This document shows, in pieces, positions 8,805-16,887 of a DNA stretch of 64,000 nt; the stretch's first letter is position 1; each line of letters opens with the position of its first letter. The stretch is from positions 62,001 through 126,000 of the forward strand of contig CAVVBC010000031.1 of NCBI GenBank assembly GCA_963746325.1, read 5' to 3'. The position numbers and the translations under genes were made by a program. This DNA is from RPQJ01 sp963746325. GTDB taxonomy: Bacteria; Pseudomonadota; Gammaproteobacteria; Steroidobacterales; Steroidobacteraceae. The notes below the pieces were generated by a model. It saw only the letters and a program-made list of their open reading frames with translations, ran no database searches and had not been told where the DNA came from.

Positions 8805-8864
8805 GAGTCCGAGCCGGTCCCGAGCGCGTGTCTGCCTTTCCAAGCTCGGGACCGGCTCGGACTC
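8805..8864 (-). repeat. Conserved-loop hairpin, copy D
   Basis: A perfect 21-bp stem (8805-8825 with 8844-8864, containing GAGTCCGAGCCGGTCC) encloses an 18-nt loop, GCGTGTCTGCCTTTCCAA. This is the family core in inverted orientation. Confidence 0.8.
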
Positions 8865-8970
8865 ATTTGCTCTCGAGAGGAACGTCCGCAAGCGTGTCAG
8901 CCTTTCCAAGCGCGGGACAAGCTCGTGATCACCCGCTCTCGACAGGAACGTCCGTGCGCCTGTCACACGC
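8821..8970 (-). repeat. Tandem repeat, about 67-bp unit, copies D and E plus a partial third
   Basis: Units 8821-8888 and 8889-8954 share GTGTC-GCCTTTCCAAG-CGGGAC-GCTC and the ending CTCTCGA-AGGAACGTCCG. A third unit stops after about 16 bases (8955-8970). Copy E has lost the perfect stem seen in copy D. Confidence 0.65.
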
Positions 8971-8980
8971 AGGTGCAGCT

Positions 8981-10291
8981 TCAGACTGGCGCGGGCAAGC
9001 GACACCGAGGCTTCGTGAGAAGCATCTGCACGTCGCCGATCTGCCGCTCGAGAAAGCCGCCTTCGCAATAGCTCAGATAGAAGTCCCACATGCGCACGAA
9101 ACTGTCGGGGTAGCCGAGCTTGCGCACTTCGGCGAGCCGCGCGAAGAAGTTCTCGCGCCAGTGACGCAGCGTGGTCGCGTAATGCGGACCGATGTCCTCG
9201 AGGTGGAACAACTTCATGTCCGTCGCGCGGCGCACCGAATCCGTGATCGCTGCCACCGACGGAATGAAGCTGCCCGGGAAGATGAAGCGCTGGATGAAGT
9301 CGACGGACTTGAGCGCCTGCTCGTACACCTGGTCCTGGATCGTGATGGCCTGCAGCAGCATCGCGCCCTCGGGCTTCAGCAGCGACGAACACTTGGCCGT
9401 GTACGTGTCCAGGTACTGCGCGCCGACGGCCTCGATCATCTCGACCGACACGAGCTTGTCGTACGTGCCGCGCAGGTCGCGATAGTCCTCGAGCAGCAGC
9501 GTGACCTGTCCGCTCTGCAGCAGGCCGGCGGCAGCGAACTTTTCCCGCGCCCAGTCGTGCTGCTCGCGCGAGATGGTGGTCGTCGTGACCCTGCAGCCGT
9601 AGTTCTGCGCCGCATGCAACGCAAGGCCGCCCCAACCCGTGCCGATCTCGACCAGGTGGTCGTCCGACGACAGCTGCAGTCGCCGGCAGATGCGGTCGAG
9701 CTTGGCCAGCTGCGCCTGGTGCAGGGTCGTCTGGTCGCTGGCGAAGACGGCGCACGAGTACATCATGGTCTCGTCGAGGAACAGCGCGAACAGGTCGTTG
9801 CCCAGGTCGTAGTGGGCCGCGATGTTGCGCCGGCTGCCGTCGACGCTGTTGCGGTTGAACCAGTGCAGCACGCGCCGCACCGGATCGCTGAGGTACGCCG
9901 CAGCGCCCTCGAACGATTCCATCGCCGCGCGATTGGCCACGAACATCCGCACGAGCGCGGTGAGGTCGTCGGTGCGCCAGAGCCCGCGGATGTACGCCTC
10001 GCCGCCGCCCACCGTGCCGCCGAAAGCCGCATCCGCAAACGTCTGCGGATGCAGGATCTCGAGCGTTGCATGCAGGTCGCAGGCGGGCGTGCGGCGCCCG
10101 AAGACGTGCCTCTCGCCCGTTGCGGGCACGACGACCGTCAGCTCGCCTTGCTCGAACCGTGCCAGTGCCTGCAGGAACAGACGCTTGCCGAGCTGCTGCA
10201 ATCGTGTGCCAACCGCGTGCGTCGCGTCGGGCAGGGCGAGCGCGTCGGCGGCACGGACGATGCTGGCGGTCGCTTCGGGTGTCTTGCTCAT
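8981..10291 (-). CDS. cfa: Cyclopropane-fatty-acyl-phospholipid synthase family methyltransferase
   Basis: This SAM-dependent enzyme methylates double bonds of membrane phospholipid acyl chains. Visible motifs are AAHYDLGNDLF (158-168), the SAM-binding VEIGTGWGG (214-222), and the C-terminal ...MWDFYLSYCEGGFLERQIGDVQMLLTKP typical of the family. The start is taken at 10291 (MSKTPEATAS), overlapping the end of the DUF1365 gene by four bases; the longer frame merely reads through that gene. It is the last gene of a lipid-modification operon. Relatives in such operons also act in furan fatty-acid synthesis, so the exact product is open. Confidence 0.9.
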   Translation of the reverse strand: MSKTPEATASIVRAADALALPDATHAVGTRLQQLGKRLFLQALARFEQGELTVVVPATGERHVFGRRTPACDLHATLEILHPQTFADAAFGGTVGGGEAYIRGLWRTDDLTALVRMFVANRAAMESFEGAAAYLSDPVRRVLHWFNRNSVDGSRRNIAAHYDLGNDLFALFLDETMMYSCAVFASDQTTLHQAQLAKLDRICRRLQLSSDDHLVEIGTGWGGLALHAAQNYGCRVTTTTISREQHDWAREKFAAAGLLQSGQVTLLLEDYRDLRGTYDKLVSVEMIEAVGAQYLDTYTAKCSSLLKPEGAMLLQAITIQDQVYEQALKSVDFIQRFIFPGSFIPSVAAITDSVRRATDMKLFHLEDIGPHYATTLRHWRENFFARLAEVRKLGYPDSFVRMWDFYLSYCEGGFLERQIGDVQMLLTKPRCRLPAPV

Positions 10292-11097
10292 GGCGTCGTC
10301 TCGATGGGGTCGATGCGACCGTCGCGATGCCGATGGCCTGCGCCGGTCTGGTCCGGATGCGTATGGAACGGAATGCGCTTGAGCCACAGCCGCAGGGCCT
10401 GCCAGTAGATTGCCGCTGTCACCTTGAACGTGACCAGCGGATGGCGTGCCAGCGAAGCCGCGAGCGCGCGGCCGGTGATCGCCTGCCGGCGCAACGTGAG
10501 CGTGGCGTCGAACACCTTGCGGCCGTCGCGCAGGTTCTCCATGTGCACGGCGAGGGCCTCGTCGGGCCGGCTGAAGCGCCAGTCGTACTGCTGGTCCATC
10601 GGCAGGAACGGCGAGACGTGGAAGTCCTTGCCGAAGACGAACTGCAGGCGATCGGCCGTACCGCGGTTGGCAGTCTGCGGCAGCACGTAGCAGTGCCGCT
10701 CGCCCCAGGGGGTGTTGTTGATCTCGGCGACGATGGCGACGAGTTCGCGATCGGCCGCATCGAAGCAGTAATAAAAGCTGACGGGATTGAAGCCATAGCC
10801 GAAATGCCGCGGATGCGTGAGCAACCGGATCGGCCCGTCGGCTTCTATGCCGGCCCGCTCACGCACGAGTTCGCGGACGCAGTCGCCCAGGTCGCGGCGT
10901 GGATCGCCGAAATGATCGGCACGATGCCAGTGCGCGAGCCCGCGGCGCGCGCCAGCCGACCAGAACCAGCGCCCGGCGAACACAGAGTCGGTCTCGGCGA
11001 GGTCGAGGTACAGCAACGCCAGCCGGTAACGGAACGCGTGTCCCGTCGGCGCGGCGCGCCGGTGCCTAACCGACCCGTGGTAGAGGCAACTGTGCAC
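10288..11097 (-). CDS. DUF1365 family protein
   Basis: This is a DUF1365 protein, a family of unknown biochemistry nearly always linked to cfa-like genes. Conserved blocks are HSCLYHGSVRHRR at the N-terminus, LLTHPRHFGYGFNPVSFYYCFD, EINNTPWGERHCYVLP and KDFHVSPFLPMDQQYDWRF. I chose the GTG at 11097 because the conserved N-terminus begins there (VHSCLYHG). Earlier codons overlap the FAD oxidoreductase gene. It overlaps both neighbours, which suggests translational coupling. Confidence 0.88.
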   Translation of the reverse strand: MHSCLYHGSVRHRRAAPTGHAFRYRLALLYLDLAETDSVFAGRWFWSAGARRGLAHWHRADHFGDPRRDLGDCVRELVRERAGIEADGPIRLLTHPRHFGYGFNPVSFYYCFDAADRELVAIVAEINNTPWGERHCYVLPQTANRGTADRLQFVFGKDFHVSPFLPMDQQYDWRFSRPDEALAVHMENLRDGRKVFDATLTLRRQAITGRALAASLARHPLVTFKVTAAIYWQALRLWLKRIPFHTHPDQTGAGHRHRDGRIDPIETTP

Positions 11098-12349
11098 GGT
11101 CCTCGTCCTCGGCAAAATGCGCCAGGGCCGTCTGCGCGCTGACGACGCCATCCTCATGGAAGCCCGAGCGCCAGTATGCGCCGCAGTAATAGGTGCGCAG
11201 CGCGCCGTTCACTTCCCGCTGGCGTCCCTGCGCCGTCACGCCGGCAGGCGTGTAGACCGGATGTGCGTACTGGAAGGTGCGCAGGATGCTGCGTTCATCG
11301 ATCGCAGCGCGATGGTTGAGCGTCACCAGGAAACGCGCGGGTGCATTGCGCAGGCCCTGCAGCACGTTCATGTCATAGGTGAGCGCCAGCGCTTCCTGCG
11401 GATCGCGCAGCAGGTGGTAGTTCCAGGCGGCCTGCGCAAGCCTGCGGCGCGGCAGGATGCTCGCGTCGGTATGCAGGATCGCTTCGTTTGCGGCGTACGG
11501 CATGGCGCCCAGCACCTCCTGCTCGGCACGCGTGGGCGACTCGAGCAGGGCAAGCGCCTGGTCGGAATGGCAGGCGAGGAAAACGTGGTCGAAGGCGTCG
11601 ACCGTCCCCGACCGCGTGCGCACGATGACCTGGTTCGGCAGGCGTCGCACGGACTCGACCGGCGTGGACAGTCGCACGTCGGCGCGGGTTGCGGCCAGCA
11701 GCGCACGCACGTACTCGCGCGACCCGCCGCTGACGGTCTGCCAGACCGGACGGTCATCGATGTTGAGGAAGCCGTGCCGCTCGAAGAAGCCGATGAAGAA
11801 TCGCGCCGGAAAGTTCAGCATCGCGCCGGCTTCGGCGGACCAGATCGCGCGGCCCATGGGCACGATGTAGTGCTCGACGAACTGGCGCGAGTAACGGCCC
11901 GCGGCGAGGAACTCGCCGAGCGTCACGTCGTCGCGGGTGGCGGTCGTGAGCCAGGCCCTGGCGCGCACGTTGAAGCGCAGGATATCCGCGATCATGCGCA
12001 GGAACGACGGTCGCACGATGTTGCGCCGCTGTGCGAACAGCGAGTTGAGCGAGGTGCCGTTGTATTCGAGCCCGGTGCGTTCGCAGCGCAGGCTGAAGCT
12101 CATGTCGGACGCCTGCCAGGCCACGCCGAGCTCGCGCAGCATCGCGATGAAGTGGGGGTAGGTCCAGTCGTTGAAGACGATGAAGCCGGTGTCGATGGCC
12201 CAGTTGCGCCCGCCGAATTCGACGTCGACGGTGTTGGTGTGGCCGCCGGGGTACGCCGCCGCTTCGAACAGCGTGACGTCGTGCGAGCGCGAGAGGCGCC
12301 AGGTGGCATACAGGCCGGCGATGCCGGCGCCGACGACTGCGATTCTCAT
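11066..12349 (-). CDS. FAD-dependent oxidoreductase (amine-oxidase fold, COG2907 type)
   Basis: The start at 12349 gives MRIAVVGAGIAGLYATWRLS, a Rossmann dinucleotide-binding motif (GAGIAG) at the very N-terminus, followed by the glutamate-ended strand VTLFEA. Further family blocks are NWAIDTGFIVFNDWTYPHF, PMGRAIWSAEAGAMLNFPARFF and TYYCGAYWRSGFHEDGVVSA near the C-terminus. It is 427 residues long. These proteins are coupled with Cfa and DUF1365 genes and probably oxidise an acyl-lipid or related substrate. It overlaps the desaturase gene by four bases. Confidence 0.88.
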   Translation of the reverse strand: MRIAVVGAGIAGLYATWRLSRSHDVTLFEAAAYPGGHTNTVDVEFGGRNWAIDTGFIVFNDWTYPHFIAMLRELGVAWQASDMSFSLRCERTGLEYNGTSLNSLFAQRRNIVRPSFLRMIADILRFNVRARAWLTTATRDDVTLGEFLAAGRYSRQFVEHYIVPMGRAIWSAEAGAMLNFPARFFIGFFERHGFLNIDDRPVWQTVSGGSREYVRALLAATRADVRLSTPVESVRRLPNQVIVRTRSGTVDAFDHVFLACHSDQALALLESPTRAEQEVLGAMPYAANEAILHTDASILPRRRLAQAAWNYHLLRDPQEALALTYDMNVLQGLRNAPARFLVTLNHRAAIDERSILRTFQYAHPVYTPAGVTAQGRQREVNGALRTYYCGAYWRSGFHEDGVVSAQTALAHFAEDEDRAQLPLPRVG

Positions 12350-13299
12350 GCGGCGGTTGTCGCGCGCACGGCACGGATACGCTCGGGCACCGGGGTCAGG
12401 TCCCAGATCACGCCCACGGCGGCGAGCCCGCGCAGCAGGTAATAGGTGATGTCGATTTCCCACCAGTAGAAGCCCTGGCGCGCAGCGCTGGGGTAATGAT
12501 GATGATTGTTGTGCCACCCTTCGCCGAGCGTCACCAGCGCCAGCAGCGCGTTGTTGCGGCTGTCGTCCTTGGTGGGGTAGCGGCGCGACCCCCAGCCGTG
12601 GCACAACGAGTTGATGGTGTAGGTGCCGTGGTAGCAGAGCACGGTGGACACGAAGAAGCCCCACACCAGCAATTGTCCTCCGGTCACGCCGAGCGCTGGC
12701 GCGAAGCGCTCGAGCGCCATGCCCGCGAGCAGCAGGCCCAGCGCAAGCGCGAAGGGAACCAGGATGTCGAAGCGGTCGAGCCAGCGCAGTTCCGGAAACT
12801 GCAGCAGGTCGCGCACGCGGCGGCGGTCGGGGTGAAAGTGCTGCTTTGACAGGAACCAGCCCATGTGCGCCCAGACGAAGCCGTCCTGCACGGGAGAATG
12901 CGTGTCCTGCGGCTTGTCGGCGAACGCGTGGTGGTGCCGGTGGTGCGCCGCCCACCAGATCGGGCCGCGCTGCGCGGCAGCAGCGCCAAGCACGGCGAAG
13001 ACGAACTGCGCTGCACGCGACGTGCGGAACGAACGGTGCGAAAAGTAGCGGTGGTAAAACCCGGTGATCGCGAACATGCGCACCAGGTACAGGACGGCGC
13101 AGACGACGAGTGCCGTGGTGCTGACGCCCACGGCCAGGACACCGAGGCAGGCGAGGTGCATGAGCGCGAACGGAACGATGCGTCCCCAATCGACCGTCTT
13201 GGCGGCGCCGGGCGGCGGCGCGTGGTCGATGCCGGGCTCGCCCGCGTCGAACCACAGGCGCAATTGACGCAGCCAGCCGCGGCGTGAAGGTTCGGTCAT
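12346..13299 (-). CDS. Acyl-CoA/acyl-lipid delta-9-type fatty acid desaturase
   Basis: This integral-membrane diiron desaturase of 317 residues introduces a double bond into fatty acyl chains. All three histidine boxes are present: HRYFSH at 83-88, HHRHHH at 119-124 and HNNHHH from 263. Hydrophobic segments surround them. In the operon it could supply the unsaturated chains that Cfa then methylates. The family assignment is clear; the double-bond position is inferred from family similarity. Confidence 0.9.
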   Translation of the reverse strand: MTEPSRRGWLRQLRLWFDAGEPGIDHAPPPGAAKTVDWGRIVPFALMHLACLGVLAVGVSTTALVVCAVLYLVRMFAITGFYHRYFSHRSFRTSRAAQFVFAVLGAAAAQRGPIWWAAHHRHHHAFADKPQDTHSPVQDGFVWAHMGWFLSKQHFHPDRRRVRDLLQFPELRWLDRFDILVPFALALGLLLAGMALERFAPALGVTGGQLLVWGFFVSTVLCYHGTYTINSLCHGWGSRRYPTKDDSRNNALLALVTLGEGWHNNHHHYPSAARQGFYWWEIDITYYLLRGLAAVGVIWDLTPVPERIRAVRATTAA

Positions 13300-13309
13300 G
13301 GGCTTGTCG

Positions 13310-13915
13310 TCACCTGCGCGCGGTGGTGCGATCCAGACCCAGCAACTTTACGCGGAGGTCGCCGACCACGCTACGCGAGTCGAGCCAGATGGATAAGAAC
13401 GCAGGGCCGAATTCGGGATCTTCGATTTGTCCCATGAAACCACGCGCGTCGTAGAAGCGCGTGGCGCCGCCGGGCACGACGACGGTGGTGACGTTGTCGC
13501 CAGGCTGCACGTCGTCCCAGAACGAACGCAGGTCGGCCAACCAGCGCTCGCGCCGCTCCGGCGGAACCTCGTCGAGCAGGCGCCAGGCCGTGCTCGTGAT
13601 GCGCAGCAACGCATCCCTGGAGAACTCCCGCTGGTACCACAGGCTGAGCGCGACGGGCTCGCCCGGTGCATAGCCGCCGAAGCGACCTTGCGCCGTCCAC
13701 AGGCTCGCTGCATACACCGGACGACCCATCCACGTGAGGTCCCCCGCGCCGACGCGCTGCAGCTTGTAGTCGGCCGCGAGGACCGGTTGCGGCAATGTGG
13801 AGGCGAGTGCGGTCCCTGCCAGCGCCAGCGTCACCATGACGACGACCAGCACGCTGGTGAGCGAACGCAGGGATTGCGGCAGGAAACCCATGGCCGCTAG
13901 TTCGGCCTGCGGCAA
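13310..13915 (-). CDS. Chalcone isomerase-like exported protein
   Basis: The protein has a signal peptide (SLTSVLVVVMVTLALAGTALAS) and a domain resembling bacterial chalcone isomerase-like proteins: LTWMGRPVYAASLWTAQGRF, ALSLWYQREFSRDALLRITSTAWRLLD, and FMGQIEDPEFGPAFLSIWLDSRS near the end. It is about 201 residues, or 193 if translation starts at the internal ATG at 13891. Bacterial members are not known to make flavonoids; they recur in Cfa/desaturase operons, suggesting a fatty-acid-binding role. Confidence 0.75.
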   Translation of the reverse strand: MPQAELAAMGFLPQSLRSLTSVLVVVMVTLALAGTALASTLPQPVLAADYKLQRVGAGDLTWMGRPVYAASLWTAQGRFGGYAPGEPVALSLWYQREFSRDALLRITSTAWRLLDEVPPERRERWLADLRSFWDDVQPGDNVTTVVVPGGATRFYDARGFMGQIEDPEFGPAFLSIWLDSRSVVGDLRVKLLGLDRTTARR

Positions 13916-13934
13916 GGCACGGATTCAGGTCGCA

Positions 13935-15398
13935 TCAGGGTAGGGCGGGAGCCGCCGTGACCTTGATTGTGGCGTAGGCACCGAGCGCGGCGTCACGGCT
14001 CGCTGGAAAGTCGACCACCGGGTGCGGGTACGTTTGTCCAAGGGACACGCCGGCCGCCGCGAGAGTTTCGACCGGCGCCTGCCAGGGCCGGTGGATCCAT
14101 GCATCAGGCAGGGCGGCCAGCTCTGGCAGCCAGCGCCGGATGTAGAGCCGGTCCGGGTCGTGGCGTTCCGCCTGCAGCACCGGGTTGAAGATGCGGAAGA
14201 ACGGTGCGGCGTCCGCACCGCACCCGGCCGTCCATTGCCAGCCCAGCGTGTTCGAGGCGAGATCCGCATCGACCAGCGTGTCCCAGAACCAGCGCGCGCC
14301 GGCAACCCACGGCTGCTGCAGGTTCTTGGTCAGCAGCGACGCGGTGATCATGCGGACCCGGTTGTGCATCCAGCCGGTGGCCCAGAGTTCGCGCATCCCG
14401 GCGTCGACGATCGGATAGCCCGTGCGGCCACGCTGCCACGCCTCGAGCAAGGCCGGGCTCTCGGCCCATGGGAACCGTTCGAAGCGGGCGTCGAGCGGCC
14501 GCTCGGGGGTGTGCGGGAAATGGTGCAGCAGGTGATAGGCGAACTCGCGCCAGCCGATCTCGCGCACGAACGAATCGGCCGAGGCGCGCGCCGCGGGCTG
14601 GTCGGCCACCGCATTGCGGGCGGCGACCAGGCACTGGCGCGGGCTGATCTCGCCAAAGTGCAGGTGCGGCGACAGGCGCGAACTGCCCGGCTGATCCGGC
14701 CGGTTGCGGCTCTCGCCATAACGCCCGATCCATTCGGCGCAGAAATCCCCGAGCCGCTGGTGCGCGCCCGCTTCGCCCGGCCGCCAGTGCGCCGGAAACT
14801 GCGCATCCCAACCGATGCGTGGCTTGAGGCTGAGCTCTTCGAGCGCGAGGCTCTGGATGCTGCTTGCAGGGGCTGCCAGCCGCTTCGGCGCGGCGAGTGG
14901 CACGGGTTGCGCATCGAGCTTCTGCATGCAGGCGCGCCAGAACGGCGTGAACACGCGATAGGGACCGTCCTGGCCGGTGCGGATCTCCCACGGTTCGAAC
15001 AGCAGGCCGGCGTTGTAGCTCTCGCACTCGAAGCCCTGCTCGCGCAGCGCGGCCTTCAGTTGCGTGTCGCGCGCAACCAGCACCGGATCGTACAGGCGGT
15101 TCCACACGATGCGCGTCGCGCCAACTTCCGCCGCGAGCTCGACCAGTGCGGCCCGCGTGGGCCCGCGACGCACGATGAGCGGCGTGCCGCGCCGCCGCAG
15201 GTCCGCATCGAGCGTACTCAGGCTGTGATGCAGCCACCAGCGGCTGGCGGCGCCCGGCGCCCACGGCACGGCCTCATCCGGCGCGTGGACGTAGACGGGC
15301 ACGACTCGATGTCCCTCGGCCGCTGCGGCCACGAGCGCTGGGTTGTCGGCAAGCCGCAGGTCGCGGCGGAACCAGACGAGGGTGGTCGTGTCGCTCAT
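13935..15398 (-). CDS. phrB: Deoxyribodipyrimidine photolyase
   Basis: A 487-residue class I photolyase that repairs UV-induced pyrimidine dimers using FAD and blue light. The antenna-binding N-terminal domain begins TTLVWFRRDLRLADNPAL. The FAD/DNA-binding C-terminal region includes SRLSPHLHFGEISPRQ, GRTGYPIVDAGMRELWATGWMHNRVRM and DADLASNTLGWQWTAGCGADAAPFFRIFNP. The start is set at 15398 (MSDTTTLVWF) rather than the ATG at 15416. It heads the lipid-modification operon, an arrangement that suggests a shared light or singlet-oxygen stress response, though no regulator gene is present here. Confidence 0.95.
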   Translation of the reverse strand: MSDTTTLVWFRRDLRLADNPALVAAAAEGHRVVPVYVHAPDEAVPWAPGAASRWWLHHSLSTLDADLRRRGTPLIVRRGPTRAALVELAAEVGATRIVWNRLYDPVLVARDTQLKAALREQGFECESYNAGLLFEPWEIRTGQDGPYRVFTPFWRACMQKLDAQPVPLAAPKRLAAPASSIQSLALEELSLKPRIGWDAQFPAHWRPGEAGAHQRLGDFCAEWIGRYGESRNRPDQPGSSRLSPHLHFGEISPRQCLVAARNAVADQPAARASADSFVREIGWREFAYHLLHHFPHTPERPLDARFERFPWAESPALLEAWQRGRTGYPIVDAGMRELWATGWMHNRVRMITASLLTKNLQQPWVAGARWFWDTLVDADLASNTLGWQWTAGCGADAAPFFRIFNPVLQAERHDPDRLYIRRWLPELAALPDAWIHRPWQAPVETLAAAGVSLGQTYPHPVVDFPASRDAALGAYATIKVTAAPALP

Positions 15399-15411
15399 GC
15401 CGGGCCTGTCC

Positions 15412-15449
15412 TGCAAAAGAAAAGAGCCGCGCTCCGTGAGGAGCGCGGC
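15412..15449 (-). terminator. Rho-independent terminator after htpX
   Basis: A perfect 10-bp stem GCCGCGCTCC / GGAGCGCGGC (15426-15435 and 15440-15449) with a GTGA loop. On the minus strand it is followed by TCTTTTCTTTT, as expected for the end of the htpX transcript. Confidence 0.85.
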
Positions 15450-15476
15450 CCGGGGTTGACGAACCGCCGGCTGCGA

Positions 15477-16364
15477 TCAGCCGGTCGAATTACGCAGCGC
15501 GGCGATGCGCTCTTCGAGCGGCGGGTGCGACATGAACAGCCGCTTCAGGCCGCCCGGCTTCTGGCCGCCGGAGATGCCGAAAGCCGCCATCTTCTCGGGC
15601 AGAGGACCCGCATGGCGCTGCTGCAAGCGCTCGAGCGCGCCGATCATGGCCTGGCGACCCGCCAGCGTCGCGCCGCCCTTGTCCGCGCGGAACTCGCGCT
15701 GCCGCGAGAAGTGCATGACGATCATCGAGGCGAGCAGCCCGAAGACGATGTCGCACACGATCGTCGTGATCCAGTACGCAGGGCCATGACCCTGCTCGGT
15801 CTTGAAGACCACGCGATCCACGGTGTGGCCGACGACGCGCGACAGGAAGATCACGAAGGTGTTCACGACGCCCTGGATCAGCGTGAGCGTGACCATGTCA
15901 CCGTTCGCGACGTGGCTCACCTCGTGCGCGAGCACGGCCTCGACTTCCTTCTGCGACATGCCATTCAGCAGGCCGGTGCTGACGGCAACCAGTGAGGCGT
16001 CCCGGCGCGCGCCCGTGGCGAACGCGTTGGGCTCAGGCGAATCGAAGATGCCGACCTCCGGCATGCCGATACCCGCCGCCTGGGCCTGCTGCTGCACGGT
16101 GGTGACCAGCCACTGCTCCGTGCTGTTGGCCGGCTGGGTGATGACGCGCACGCCCATCATCCGCTTGGCAGACCACTTCGACATCGCGAGCGACACGAAC
16201 GAGCCGATGAAGCCCACGAGAGCCGCAAAGATCAGCAGCGCGCCGAGATTGAGGTCCACGCCCTGCGCATCGAGGATGCCCTCGAAGCCGACGAGCCGGA
16301 GCACGATCCCGAGCAGGACCACGACGGCAAGGTTGGTGGCGAGGAACAGCAGAATCCGTTTCAT
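15477..16364 (-). CDS. htpX: HtpX membrane zinc metalloprotease
   Basis: HtpX is an inner-membrane protease that clears misfolded membrane proteins together with FtsH. Two N-terminal membrane helices (residues 4-24 and about 40-60) precede the catalytic zinc motif HEVSH at 147-151 in LAHEVSHVANGD. A second hydrophobic pair follows, then FSRQREFRADKGGA with the third zinc ligand, and the typical ending FMSHPPLEERIAAL. The start at 16364 (MKRILLFLATNL) gives 295 residues, the family norm. It is monocistronic with its own terminator. Confidence 0.95.
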   Translation of the reverse strand: MKRILLFLATNLAVVVLLGIVLRLVGFEGILDAQGVDLNLGALLIFAALVGFIGSFVSLAMSKWSAKRMMGVRVITQPANSTEQWLVTTVQQQAQAAGIGMPEVGIFDSPEPNAFATGARRDASLVAVSTGLLNGMSQKEVEAVLAHEVSHVANGDMVTLTLIQGVVNTFVIFLSRVVGHTVDRVVFKTEQGHGPAYWITTIVCDIVFGLLASMIVMHFSRQREFRADKGGATLAGRQAMIGALERLQQRHAGPLPEKMAAFGISGGQKPGGLKRLFMSHPPLEERIAALRNSTG

Positions 16365-16560
16365 CTTCGTATGTCTCCAGCGGGTCTTCCCGCAACGAAC
16401 CATTCGCTTGGGGTGATCTTCCGGGTTTCAACCGCCGCCCATTCGCGGGGTGGCATCGCGTCCGGCCTGCGCGCATAATACAAGAAGCAAAAAACAGGAA
16501 CCAGCGTTCGGATCAAGCCGGGCAGAGCGCGTTCCCAGCCTGTCTTTCCAGAGGCGCCCA

Positions 16561-16887
16561 ATGACTGTAACTCCCTCTCGCCATTGGACATTTTTGAGCA
16601 ACCACGCGCACGTGCTGGTGTGCCTGGCGCTCGACCAGGACGCCCGGCTGCGCGACGTCGCCCAGAGCGTCGGCATTACCGAGCGCGCCGTCCAGAAGAT
16701 CGTAAGCGATCTCGAGGCAGCCGGAGTGCTGATTCGCGAGCGGGCGGGGCGCCGGAACTCGTACCGGCTGAACCTGGACGTGCCACTGCGGCACGCACTC
16801 GAATCACACAAGACCGTGGGAGTGCTGCTGTCGCTGGTGCTCGACCGCGCGGGTCTCCAGCGCGTCAGTTCGGCGACAGGGCCGTGA
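16561..16887 (+). CDS. Small winged-helix transcriptional regulator (MarR/ArsR-like)
   Basis: This 108-residue single-domain DNA-binding protein contains a winged helix: HVLVCLALDQDARLRDVAQSVGITERAVQKIVSDLEAAGVLIRERAGRRNSYRLN. The recognition helix is ITERAVQKIVSDLEAAG and the wing RERAGRRNSYRL. The ATG at 16561 starts right before the conserved TPSRHWTFLSNHAHVL. No ligand domain is visible, and its target is unknown. It is divergent from htpX, with a 196-bp spacer. Its 3' end overlaps the convergent acetyltransferase gene by 23 bp. Confidence 0.8.
   Translation: MTVTPSRHWTFLSNHAHVLVCLALDQDARLRDVAQSVGITERAVQKIVSDLEAAGVLIRERAGRRNSYRLNLDVPLRHALESHKTVGVLLSLVLDRAGLQRVSSATGP

Larger units (their letters stand above)
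8566..8980. other. Gene-free spacer holding three hairpin repeat copies
   Basis: The 415-bp spacer between the cyclic-nucleotide-binding gene and cfa carries copies C, D and E of the conserved-loop hairpin family plus a partial tandem unit. Open frames across it (encoding peptides such as ERQTRARDR or ARVCLSKLG) are translations of the repeat, not genes. Confidence 0.75.

Noticed and set aside
8462..8928. Open reading frames on both strands across the hairpin repeats (peptides such as ERQTRARDR, ARVCLSKLG)
   Set aside because: They translate the repeated DNA itself in several frames, have no start-site support and no recognisable domain.
8821..8970. Short tandem units resembling a CRISPR array
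   Set aside because: Only two full units with imperfect repeats, no constant spacer length and no cas genes nearby.
12350..13255. N-terminal extension of the FAD oxidoreductase making a 729-residue protein
   Set aside because: The extension is an alternative frame of the desaturase gene; the true protein starts at the Rossmann motif at 12349.
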